From: Candidatus Ornithomonoglobus intestinigallinarum | GTDB taxonomy: Bacteria > Bacillota > Clostridia > UBA1381 | Length of the DNA stretch: 63,286 bases | Reading direction: 5' to 3' | Assembly: GCA_018715365.1 (NCBI GenBank) | Contig: DVLU01000029.1 | Span: forward strand, 1-63,286 | Part shown: one piece after another, positions 1 through 6,979 of the stretch | Numbering within the stretch: the stretch's first letter is position 1 | How the letters are laid out: each line of letters starts with the position of its first letter | Position numbers and translations under genes: made by a program | Notes under the pieces: generated by a model | Told to the model about the DNA's origin: nothing | What the model saw: the letters and a program-made list of their open reading frames with translations, nothing else | The model's database searches: none

Positions 1-150
1 TGCAGCGTAACATCCTTTCCGAGGAAGGGGTGATATGTGCCGTGCTGTCACCGCCGCCCCGGGGATTCCAAAAGGAGCAGACAGTGACGGGCGCATAAAC
101 AACACCCGGGGGTTCCAAAGGGGGCAGAGCCCCCTTTGAAAACAAACACA
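1..150. repeat. Mosaic intergenic repeat (modules A, B and C)
   Basis: No gene is visible here. Three short modules recur elsewhere in the window. Module A (about 4-42) contains the hairpin CCTTTCCGAGGAAGG and returns near 39464-39505 and, inverted, at 47521-47550. Module B (about 78-102, GAGCAGACAGTGACGGGCGC) returns inverted at 47567-47592. Module C (about 108-143) has the stem AAAGGGGGC/GCCCCCTTT and returns at 53846-53879. The block follows the spoIIIAE stop directly. Module C could act as a terminator, but the T-rich side is weak. Confidence 0.6.
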
Positions 151-152
151 AT

Positions 153-1244
153 TCATGTGCCTGATGTAAATATCATAATAAGGCTTATATTTATCAAAAA
201 CAACACCGCCGTCATTATAACTATCCCGAACACCGACGTTACCGCCTCGCTTACCTCCCAAAGCATTTTGCTTATCCGCGGATCGGTGACAGGCTCCGCA
301 ACAGCCGCCGCAAGCCGCAGAACAAGCTGTATTATACCTATTTTTATCACCGGCAGAACGCACGCCGATATGAGCACAATAAGCCCCGCCGTGCCTACCG
401 AGCTTTTCATGAGCCGCGTGCCGCTTATGACCGTTTCGAGCGTGTCCGATAAAAAGCTCCCAACAACGGGCACAAGGCTGCCCACCGCAAATTTTACCGC
501 CTTGGCGCTCATTGCGTCAAGCGCCGGTGCACTGAAGCCGTATATTGCGCTTATACCCGTAAAAAGCGTTATCACGGCCGCCATAAGCCACTTTGTTACC
601 GAACGCACAACGCGGCAGAAATTCGAAATCTGCACCTTGTCGCTTATGTTCCCCGCAACGCCCAAAACAGCCCCGAACGTTGTGAGCGGTATAAGCGCGT
701 TTTCTATAAGCACCGATATTATGTAAACCGCCCCGGACATGACGGGGCGAAACGCCGCCGCGCTTGCCGGTGCGCCGCAGGCGGCAAGCATAAGCATAAA
801 CGCGGGCGAAAATTTTGTTATAAAATCCGTCATGGTTTCTATAACGCCCGCACCGTAATCGAGAGCCGTCATAAAGCATTGAAGGCTGAGCCCGCTCATA
901 ATCGTAAAGCAGGCAAAGAATGCAGCCTCGGAGCTTGTTTTTTCACCGAACGACGATGACAAAACGTTTACAACGGCGCTTGTTACCGACAAAAGCAGCA
1001 GTGTTAAAACAAGCTTTCCGCTCTCACGCGCCTCGGCGGTAAAGATGCCGATAAATTTATTTGCGGCCGACGCCGGAGACAGCTCAAGGCTGCCGTCCAT
1101 AAGCGTGTCCACGGTTTCGTTAAAAAGGCTCTCGCCCTCAAGGTACGGCGATATTTCCGTATCGGCGGGAGCATCGGCATATACAGCGGCAGCCGTAAAC
1201 AGCAGCAAAATAACAGCGGCGGCAATTTTAAGCGCCGTTTTCAT
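153..1244 (-). CDS. spoIIIAE: Stage III sporulation protein AE
   Basis: This is a polytopic membrane protein of 363 residues. It has an N-terminal signal-like segment (about residues 1-25, ending near YADA) and then several hydrophobic segments from about residue 78 onward. In the family, SpoIIIAE is part of the SpoIIIA-SpoIIQ channel that links mother cell and forespore after engulfment and keeps sigma-G active. The call rests on sequence character and on position: it is the last of five genes in canonical order, and its start overlaps the spoIIIAD stop by four bases. The AF, AG and AH genes that normally follow at once are not seen. A repeat block comes next and then the window ends. Confidence 0.9.
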   Translation of the reverse strand: MKTALKIAAAVILLLFTAAAVYADAPADTEISPYLEGESLFNETVDTLMDGSLELSPASAANKFIGIFTAEARESGKLVLTLLLLSVTSAVVNVLSSSFGEKTSSEAAFFACFTIMSGLSLQCFMTALDYGAGVIETMTDFITKFSPAFMLMLAACGAPASAAAFRPVMSGAVYIISVLIENALIPLTTFGAVLGVAGNISDKVQISNFCRVVRSVTKWLMAAVITLFTGISAIYGFSAPALDAMSAKAVKFAVGSLVPVVGSFLSDTLETVISGTRLMKSSVGTAGLIVLISACVLPVIKIGIIQLVLRLAAAVAEPVTDPRISKMLWEVSEAVTSVFGIVIMTAVLFLINISLIMIFTSGT

Positions 1245-1633
1245 ATTCTGTTCACCGCCTCTATGCAGACGTTTAAAAACGACGTTATGACGGGAATCGT
1301 AAGATACAGAATAAATATCTTCCCCGCAAGCTCCACCTTGGACGCAACCGCCCCCTCGCCGCAGTCGCGGAGCAGCTCGCCGCCGAACTGCGTTATATAC
1401 GCCGCGCCGACAACCTTTAGAACAATCGTAAAATATTTTATGTCCACGCCGCTTTTTTCCGTTATGTAGCGTATGCTTTCCGTTACGCTAACAATACGCT
1501 CTGCGGAATATCCGAGCACCGCGGCGGCTGCCGCAAGCCCGACAAGCACGGCATATTCGCGCCTGTATTCTTTTAAAAAAAGCGACAGCATGCCGCCCGT
1601 CATACCGATAAGCACAATTTTTAAAATATCCAT
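1241..1633 (-). CDS. spoIIIAD: Stage III sporulation protein AD
   Basis: This is a small membrane protein of 130 residues with about four hydrophobic segments and the length expected of SpoIIIAD. The first segment contains a glycine-rich stretch (LIGMTGGMLSLFLKEYRREY). It is one of the membrane components of the mother-cell side of the SpoIIIA-SpoIIQ channel. The stop overlaps the spoIIIAE start (ATGA), so the two are probably translationally coupled, and spoIIIAC ends 26 bases upstream. No family member other than SpoIIIAD fits this position. Confidence 0.9.
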   Translation of the reverse strand: MDILKIVLIGMTGGMLSLFLKEYRREYAVLVGLAAAAAVLGYSAERIVSVTESIRYITEKSGVDIKYFTIVLKVVGAAYITQFGGELLRDCGEGAVASKVELAGKIFILYLTIPVITSFLNVCIEAVNRI

Positions 1634-1659
1634 TTTGCTTTATTTATCTTAATTTACCG

Positions 1660-1854
1660 TCACAAATTAAATATGCTTTTTATCGTGCCGAAAAGGTCGC
1701 CTATTTCGCTGGCTACTATAACAAGCGCGGCAACAAGTCCGGCTATGGTTATAAGCAGCGCCATTTCATCGCGCCCCGCACGGCTTAGAAGCTGGTTCAA
1801 CACGGCAACGACAATACCGAGCCCCGCTATCTGAAATATAAGGTCAACGTTCAT
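1660..1854 (-). CDS. spoIIIAC: Stage III sporulation protein AC
   Basis: This is a 64-residue protein with two membrane segments, beginning MNVDLIFQIAGLGIVVAVLN. A longer reading from 1950 is open, but it would add 32 cysteine- and arginine-rich residues that do not fit the family. The ATG at 1854 gives the normal SpoIIIAC length and is preceded by GGAG in the leader. The protein is a membrane component of the SpoIIIA channel. The 123-base gap back to spoIIIAB is unusually wide for this operon and holds a hairpin flanked by direct repeats. Confidence 0.88.
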   Translation of the reverse strand: MNVDLIFQIAGLGIVVAVLNQLLSRAGRDEMALLITIAGLVAALVIVASEIGDLFGTIKSIFNL

Positions 1855-1868
1855 AAAAAATCTCCATT

Positions 1869-1974
1869 CCGCCGCTCCGCGCCGGCACAAACAACATATA
1901 AACGCTCTCTTATCCGCGGAGCAAGGAATGATAAGAGATTTTTTGCCCATGTGCGTTTCCGACCGCCGCTCCGC
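1869..1974 (-). repeat. Hairpin between two 12-bp direct repeats in the spoIIIAB-AC gap
   Basis: Two identical copies of CCGCCGCTCCGC (1869-1880 and 1963-1974, + strand) flank a perfect nine-base inverted repeat, TCTCTTATC/GATAAGAGA (1906-1914 and 1930-1938). The other gaps in this operon are short or negative. The element could mark an RNA processing or translational control point inside the polycistron, or it could be a scar of an inserted short repeat. No function is shown. Confidence 0.5.
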
Positions 1975-1977
1975 GGC

Positions 1978-2472
1978 TTAAATCAGCATAAGCACTATAA
2001 ATATGCCCGTCAGCACGCCGCCGCCCGTATACAGCCGGCAAAAACGTTCCGCGTCGTTCCGTGCGGCGTTTATATGAATATCGAGCATGTTTTTTACCGC
2101 GTCTATATTTTTTACCTGGTTTTCGGTATCGGTCATGCCGAGCCTTGAGCCGAGCATCGCAAGTGCGTCAACGTCGCCCTCCGTAAGGCAAAGGCGCATT
2201 GCGCACTTTTTTACGGCGCCGTTCCATGCCGTCTTTACCGTGCCGCCGTCCATGCGGCATGCCGCTTCTTTAAAAAGCGGCTCGCCCGTATTTAAAAGAG
2301 CCGACTTAAGCTCCGTGCCCTTAAACGCTATCTCCGTTTCAAGCAGCGAAAGCGCGTTTTGAATACGCTCGAGCGAACGGCATCGTTTTTTTAAATTCAT
2401 GCTGCGCCTGAGCCCCAGATATACGCACGACACGGCTATCATAATTCCTCCGGCTATCTTAAGCATCGTCAT
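1978..2472 (-). CDS. spoIIIAB: Stage III sporulation protein AB
   Basis: This is a 164-residue protein with one membrane segment at each end and a soluble, helical middle. The middle contains the family-like stretch RIQNALSLLETEIAFKGTEL, in which a helical region is followed by 'L..ALL..G'. SpoIIIAB works with the ATPase SpoIIIAA in the SpoIIIA secretion-like complex and resembles GspF-type proteins. The start lies inside the end of spoIIIAA (14-base overlap), typical of this operon. The hydrophobic C-terminus (GVLTGIFIVLMLI) is as expected. Confidence 0.9.
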   Translation of the reverse strand: MTMLKIAGGIMIAVSCVYLGLRRSMNLKKRCRSLERIQNALSLLETEIAFKGTELKSALLNTGEPLFKEAACRMDGGTVKTAWNGAVKKCAMRLCLTEGDVDALAMLGSRLGMTDTENQVKNIDAVKNMLDIHINAARNDAERFCRLYTGGGVLTGIFIVLMLI

Positions 2473-3391
2473 TATCCGCCTCCGTTATGCTCTCCACAGT
2501 CCCCGCGCCGCAGCGGCGCGAGAGCGTGCAGAAAAGCTCGAAAGAGTCAAGCAGCTCCGTCAGCCCGCCGCGCCGTTTTATTTGGTTTAAATCGGCGCCG
2601 TGTATGCTCGTTATTATTTTCACGCCGCTGTTTATAACGATGCGCACGGCCTCTGCGTCCTCTTCTCTGCCTATTTCGTCTGTTATTATAACGTCCGGCG
2701 CCATTGCCCGCAGAAGCATGACCATACCCTCGCTCTTTTTTACGCCGTCAAGAATATCGGTAAAATTTCCGAGGTCAAACGGCGACACCCCGCCGCTGAC
2801 GGCAGCTATTTCGCTTCGCTCGTCGGCTATTCCGACACGGATGCCCTTATGCGAAAGGATACGCGCAAGATCGCGGAGCATTGTTGTTTTGCCGGCGCCG
2901 GGAGGAGCAATTATAAGCGTGCTTTTAACGGCGCTGCCCGTCAAAACACGCTCCGCAAGCTTGTCCGCCGCGCCTACCGTTTCGCTGCTCAGCCGGTAAT
3001 TGAGCGACGACACGTCCTTTATAAAATCAACGCGCCCGTCCTTTATAACGCCCGTCCCGCATATGCCTATCCTGTGCCCGCCTTCTATTGTTATAAAGCC
3101 CTCGGCAATGCTGTTTTTGCGCGCGTAAAGAGATGAGCGCGACGCAAGCTCCAGAGCTTCGTCTATATGCGCGCGCGTTATTCTCACCGCGCCCTTCGGG
3201 CTGCTTGTGAGCACGCCCGCATTGTTCACAAAATACACGCCGTCGTTAAAATAAACGGAAAACGGCTTCCCGAGACGCATATGCAGCTCATACGCCTCGG
3301 TAAGATCGGCGCGGTACATATATTTTCTCAGCCCCTGCGGCATGTATGCCATAATGCCCTTGTCCGAGGCGGCGCTGTTTATTACGTACAT
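2459..3391 (-). CDS. spoIIIAA: Stage III sporulation protein AA (ATPase)
   Basis: This is a soluble ATPase of 310 residues related to type II/IV secretion ATPases. Visible motifs are a Walker A loop (PPGAGKTTMLRDLARIL, about residues 163-180) and a Walker B segment (VIITDEIG). It probably powers assembly or transport by the mother-cell-side SpoIIIA complex. The ATG is preceded by GAGGAGG at the right spacing. It is the first gene of the operon. The 295-base upstream gap is shared with the divergent condensation-domain gene. A sigma-E-like promoter is proposed at 3470-3500, as expected for mother-cell expression. Confidence 0.95.
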   Translation of the reverse strand: MYVINSAASDKGIMAYMPQGLRKYMYRADLTEAYELHMRLGKPFSVYFNDGVYFVNNAGVLTSSPKGAVRITRAHIDEALELASRSSLYARKNSIAEGFITIEGGHRIGICGTGVIKDGRVDFIKDVSSLNYRLSSETVGAADKLAERVLTGSAVKSTLIIAPPGAGKTTMLRDLARILSHKGIRVGIADERSEIAAVSGGVSPFDLGNFTDILDGVKKSEGMVMLLRAMAPDVIITDEIGREEDAEAVRIVINSGVKIITSIHGADLNQIKRRGGLTELLDSFELFCTLSRRCGAGTVESITEADNDDA

Positions 3392-3469
3392 ATTTTGTCC
3401 TCCTCTTTTTGCTGTTCTTATATATGTATATTTGTACGGGCACGCAATTATGACGGGAAGTTGATTTTT

Positions 3470-3500
3470 GTTCTATGCTTCGCGTGATTATTTAATATGA
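3470..3500 (-). promoter_or_regulatory. Possible sigma-E-type promoter for spoIIIAA
   Basis: On the minus strand TCATATT (3494-3500) resembles the sigma-E -35 element and CATAGAAC (3470-3477) resembles its -10 element (CATACAHT). The spacer is 16 bases, slightly longer than usual. The rest of 3392-3686 is AT-rich and also contains a TTGACA on the minus strand without a convincing partner. Family knowledge says spoIIIA is sigma-E dependent. The exact site is an inference. Confidence 0.35.
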
Positions 3501-3686
3501 TGAATTATGTCAAAATAAAATTATTTCTTTACAAACTTTTTTACAAAAATATATGTACAAATTTATGAAAGTATGTTATACTTATCATATACGGAAAAAT
3601 GTATGATGACTGCATAAATACATATTTTGCCGTATCGATTATGCTCTTTGTTATGTTTTATTCATTATTAAAAGGAGGGATTTGAT

Positions 3687-5072
3687 TTGGCTGTAAAATA
3701 TTATCCTCTTGCCGCCGCACAGGCGACGCAGCACGATCTCGCAAAGGAGTTCGGAACATCTCAGGTAATAAATATCTGCGTATGCTCAACGCTTCAACAG
3801 GAGATAGATTTTGAGCTTTTGAGAAAGTGCGTAAAAGAGGAGTACAAGCGCTACGAATGTCTGCGCATACGTTTCACAAAGCCCGACAAAAACGGCGACG
3901 TTATGCAGTACATCGCGCCGCGCGACGACCGCGAAATAGACTTTTTTGATTTAAGCGACAAAAGCCGCGAGGAAATCGAAATGACGCTCAACGCATGGTC
4001 GTTCAAGCCGTTCTCGGAGCCGAACGCGCCGATGTGCGAAATAAAAATGGTGAAAATGCCCGACGGGTATCAGGGGCTGTATGTTTCGATAGACCACAGG
4101 CTCGCCGATTCAAGCGCAATGATAGTTATGATAAACGATATAATGGAGCTTTACTGCCATTATCACTTCGGGTCGCCGTATCCGGCGCCGCTGCCGTCGT
4201 ACGTTGACGCGCTTGAAAAGGACCTTGCTCGGCAGCAATCGGAAAAGCTTGTCAAGCGTGACAGTGATTTCTGGGACGAGGTCCTCGAGATGGGCGAACC
4301 GCTTTATTCGGACGTTACCGGCACATGGAAGCTTGAGGAATGCCGCAAAAAGCACAATAATCCCAAGCTGCGCGCCGCCGACAGGGAAATAAAGGACACG
4401 CGCGTCGGCTTTGCCGTATTTCATCTTGAGCCGGAGCCTTCGATGCAGCTTTTGAACTACTGCCTTAACAACAACGTTTCAATGACGAACCTTTTGCTTA
4501 TGGGGCTGAGGACATATCTTTCAAAGGCAAACGACGGTCAGACCGACATAAGCATACGCAACTTTGTTTCGCGCCGTTCCACAAAGCTCGAAAGCTTCAG
4601 CGGCGGCAGCCGCACGCAGTGGTTCCCGTGCCGGACGATAATAGAACCCGACACGGAATTTCTTGACGGCATATATATAATACAGGACCTGCAAAACAAG
4701 GTGTACCGTCATTCAAATTACGACCAGGCGGCGCTTGCGGAAAAATTCGCGAAAAAATTCAATCAGCCGCCGCACTCAACGTATGAGGGAATACTGCTGA
4801 CGTATCAGCCGCTGCCCGTTCGTCTGCAAAACCCGAATCTTAAGGGAATACCGAACAGGTCGATGTGGCTCAGCAACGGTACGGCCGTTCAGAAATTATA
4901 CCTTACCGTTATGCACTCGCCCGATGCGGGGCTTGAATTTTTCTTCAAGTACCAGCAGGCGGAGCTTTCGCGCGACGACGTTGAGAAGGTTTATTATTAC
5001 CTCATGAAAATAATATTCATGGGTGTTGAGCATCCGGAGCTTACAGTCGGCGAAATAATAAAAATGGTATAA
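3687..5072 (+). CDS. Free-standing condensation-domain protein
   Basis: This is a 461-residue soluble protein of the NRPS condensation / chloramphenicol-acetyltransferase-like superfamily. It begins YYPLAAAQ, like the start of condensation domains. The active-site motif HHxxxDG appears as DHRLADS, with His137 as predicted general base and Asp141 as the structural aspartate; Gly is replaced by Ser142. The protein is a single domain with no adenylation or carrier part. The start is TTG, preceded by AAAGGAGGG. The next two genes supply a carrier protein and an acyl-AMP ligase, so it probably transfers a carrier-bound acyl group to an amine or hydroxyl acceptor. Acceptor and product are unknown. 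Confidence 0.8.
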   Translation: MAVKYYPLAAAQATQHDLAKEFGTSQVINICVCSTLQQEIDFELLRKCVKEEYKRYECLRIRFTKPDKNGDVMQYIAPRDDREIDFFDLSDKSREEIEMTLNAWSFKPFSEPNAPMCEIKMVKMPDGYQGLYVSIDHRLADSSAMIVMINDIMELYCHYHFGSPYPAPLPSYVDALEKDLARQQSEKLVKRDSDFWDEVLEMGEPLYSDVTGTWKLEECRKKHNNPKLRAADREIKDTRVGFAVFHLEPEPSMQLLNYCLNNNVSMTNLLLMGLRTYLSKANDGQTDISIRNFVSRRSTKLESFSGGSRTQWFPCRTIIEPDTEFLDGIYIIQDLQNKVYRHSNYDQAALAEKFAKKFNQPPHSTYEGILLTYQPLPVRLQNPNLKGIPNRSMWLSNGTAVQKLYLTVMHSPDAGLEFFFKYQQAELSRDDVEKVYYYLMKIIFMGVEHPELTVGEIIKMV

Positions 5073-5128
5073 GCAATGCGGACAGGCCATGTTTTTAAAA
5101 TTCAAAAATTTCAAGGAGGAAAATAAAA

Positions 5129-5359
5129 ATGTTTGATGACCTTAAGGAAAAACTGAGCGAATATGTTGACACGCCCGTTGATGAAATAACGGAGGATACC
5201 CGCTTTATAGAAGACCTCGGAATGAATTCGTTTCAGTTTATGTCGCTTCTCGGATATCTTGAGGAGGAATACGATATAGTCGTTGACGAATCGGAGGTAC
5301 GCGGCCTTTCGACTGTCGGAGACGCCGTAAAATATATCGAGGATCTGACAAAGGAATAA
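5129..5359 (+). CDS. Acyl/peptidyl carrier protein
   Basis: This is an acidic 76-residue carrier protein of the usual four-helix type. The phosphopantetheine attachment site is Ser34 in DLGMNSFQFMSLL, where most relatives have DS[LI]; here Asp is replaced by Asn (GMNS). The start follows AAGGAGG by a good spacing. It lies 56 bases after the condensation-domain gene and 37 bases before the ligase gene, so the three should be co-transcribed. It is unlikely to be the fatty-acid-synthesis AcpP, because no fab genes are near and the helix II sequence differs from the conserved DSLDxVEL. A 4'-phosphopantetheinyl transferase must come from elsewhere. Confidence 0.85.
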   Translation: MFDDLKEKLSEYVDTPVDEITEDTRFIEDLGMNSFQFMSLLGYLEEEYDIVVDESEVRGLSTVGDAVKYIEDLTKE

Positions 5360-5396
5360 TTTCTGGGAGCAATAAATTTTAACGGAGGGAACGCAT

Positions 5397-6908
5397 ATGG
5401 CGCTTAACACAATAAAGGATATTATAAATCAATGCACAACAGCCTTTGCCGATATGACCGCTTTTAAATATATAGAAGGCAGGGAAATAATCGAAAAGAC
5501 GTATTCACAGCTTCGTTCCGACAGCGAATCGGTAAGCCGTGCGCTTGAAAAGCTCGGCCTTGCCGGCAAGCACATCGCCGTTATAGGCATGAGCAGCTAC
5601 GACTGGATAATAAGCTATCTCGGTATCGTAAACAGCGCAAGCGTTGCGGTGCCGCTCGACGCATCGCTGCCGCCGGCGGAGCTTCATGAGCTGATCGACC
5701 GCGCTCACGCCTCGGCCGTTATATTTGACAAAACGCAAAAGGCCATGATTGCGGACGTGCTCGAAAAATGCCCCGGCCTTAAAATACTTATCGCCATGCA
5801 GGATTCGGCTTCTGTTGACGGAGCTTACTCGCTGCCGCAGCTCATCGAGGAAAACCGCGGCGAATACAGCACGGAAATAGATCCCGATAAAATGTGCACG
5901 CTTATGTACACCTCGGGCACAACGGGCAAAAGCAAGGGCGTTATGCTGTCGCACAGAAACCTTGCAGCAAACGTTGAAAACTGCGTTGTGCTTATAGAGC
6001 CCGGCACCGTTTCAATGTCGGTTCTGCCGATTCATCACTCGTACTGCTTAACGTCCGGCGTATTAAAGAGCATTTCGCTCGGCGGCTGCATATGTATAAA
6101 CGACTCAATGCTGCACTTTGCGAGAAACTTTAAAAAATTCCGGCCGGAGGTTACGCTGCTTGTTCCTCTTATTATCGAAACGGTTTATCAGCAGATACGC
6201 GACGCCGACCCGAGCATTCCGAAAAAGCTTGCCGCACAGGCGGCGTTCGGCGGCAATCTGAAGATAATATTCAGCGGCGGCGCATATCTCAATCCCGACC
6301 TTGTGGACTTCTTTAACGAATGCGGGATAAGCATACTCCAGGGCTACGGCATGACGGAATGTTCGCCTGTCATAAGCACGAACAATCAGCTTGCATCGCG
6401 CCCCGGCTCCGTGGGCAAGCCGCTTGCAAACTGCGAGGTTAAGTTTGACGACGAGGAAATCTGCATAAAGGGCTCAAGCGTTATGATGGGCTATTACGAA
6501 ATGCCGGAGGAAACGGCGCAGACGATAGACAGTGACGGCTGGCTCCACACGGGCGATCTCGGCCGCATGGACGAGGACGGCTTCCTGTATATCACAGGCA
6601 GAAAGAAAAACCTTATTATCCTTTCAAACGGGGAAAACATTTCGCCGGAGGAGCTTGAAAACGCTATAGGCAAGGCTGACCTTGTGAAGGAAATTCTCGT
6701 AAGGGAAAGCGGCTCGAACATCGAAGCCGAAATATACCCCGACGCCGAATATGCCGAAAAGCATAACATCACCGATATACGCGCCGCGCTGCAGTCGGTA
6801 ATCGATGATTTCAACAAGGACATGCCGCTTTACAAGCGCATTACAGCTCTTAAGCTGCGCGATACGGAATTTGATAAAAACACAACGAAAAAGATAAAGA
6901 GATTTTAA
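5397..6908 (+). CDS. Acyl-AMP ligase (AMP-binding enzyme)
   Basis: This is a 503-residue ANL-superfamily enzyme. Motifs in order are the P-loop YTSGTTGKSKG (171-181), LPIHHSY (210-216), GYGMTECSP (317-324, with Glu321), the hinge GDLGRMDEDGFLYITGRKKN and a C-terminal TKKIKRF with the expected adenylation lysine. The LPxHH segment and the ITGRKKN hinge resemble long-chain acyl-CoA or acyl-ACP ligases. The FDxS motif of amino-acid-activating domains is absent, so a fatty or other carboxylic acid is the more likely substrate. It probably loads the carrier protein encoded just upstream. The start is an ATG after CGGAGGG. A two-hairpin terminator follows. Confidence 0.85.
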   Translation: MALNTIKDIINQCTTAFADMTAFKYIEGREIIEKTYSQLRSDSESVSRALEKLGLAGKHIAVIGMSSYDWIISYLGIVNSASVAVPLDASLPPAELHELIDRAHASAVIFDKTQKAMIADVLEKCPGLKILIAMQDSASVDGAYSLPQLIEENRGEYSTEIDPDKMCTLMYTSGTTGKSKGVMLSHRNLAANVENCVVLIEPGTVSMSVLPIHHSYCLTSGVLKSISLGGCICINDSMLHFARNFKKFRPEVTLLVPLIIETVYQQIRDADPSIPKKLAAQAAFGGNLKIIFSGGAYLNPDLVDFFNECGISILQGYGMTECSPVISTNNQLASRPGSVGKPLANCEVKFDDEEICIKGSSVMMGYYEMPEETAQTIDSDGWLHTGDLGRMDEDGFLYITGRKKNLIILSNGENISPEELENAIGKADLVKEILVRESGSNIEAEIYPDAEYAEKHNITDIRAALQSVIDDFNKDMPLYKRITALKLRDTEFDKNTTKKIKRF

Positions 6909-6930
6909 TTCTGAAAATATTTTAATTTTG

Positions 6931-6978
6931 TGCGGGGGCATCGCCCCCGCACTCCGCCTTACGGCGGGTTCTTTTTTA
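6931..6978. terminator. Double-hairpin terminator between convergent genes
   Basis: A nine-base stem TGCGGGGGC/GCCCCCGCA (6931-6939, 6943-6951) is followed by CCGCC/GGCGG (6954-6958, 6963-6967) and a T run on the plus strand. It ends the ligase transcript and may also stop the convergent transglutaminase gene. Confidence 0.8.
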
Positions 6979-6979
6979 T

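Noticed and set aside
1855-1950. Longer SpoIIIAC from 1950
   Set aside because: The extra 32 residues are basic and cysteine-rich, unlike SpoIIIAC, and overlap the hairpin region. The ATG at 1854 gives the family length.
5129-5359. Primary fatty-acid AcpP
   Set aside because: The attachment site is GMNSF rather than the near-invariant DSLD of AcpP, and no fab genes adjoin.
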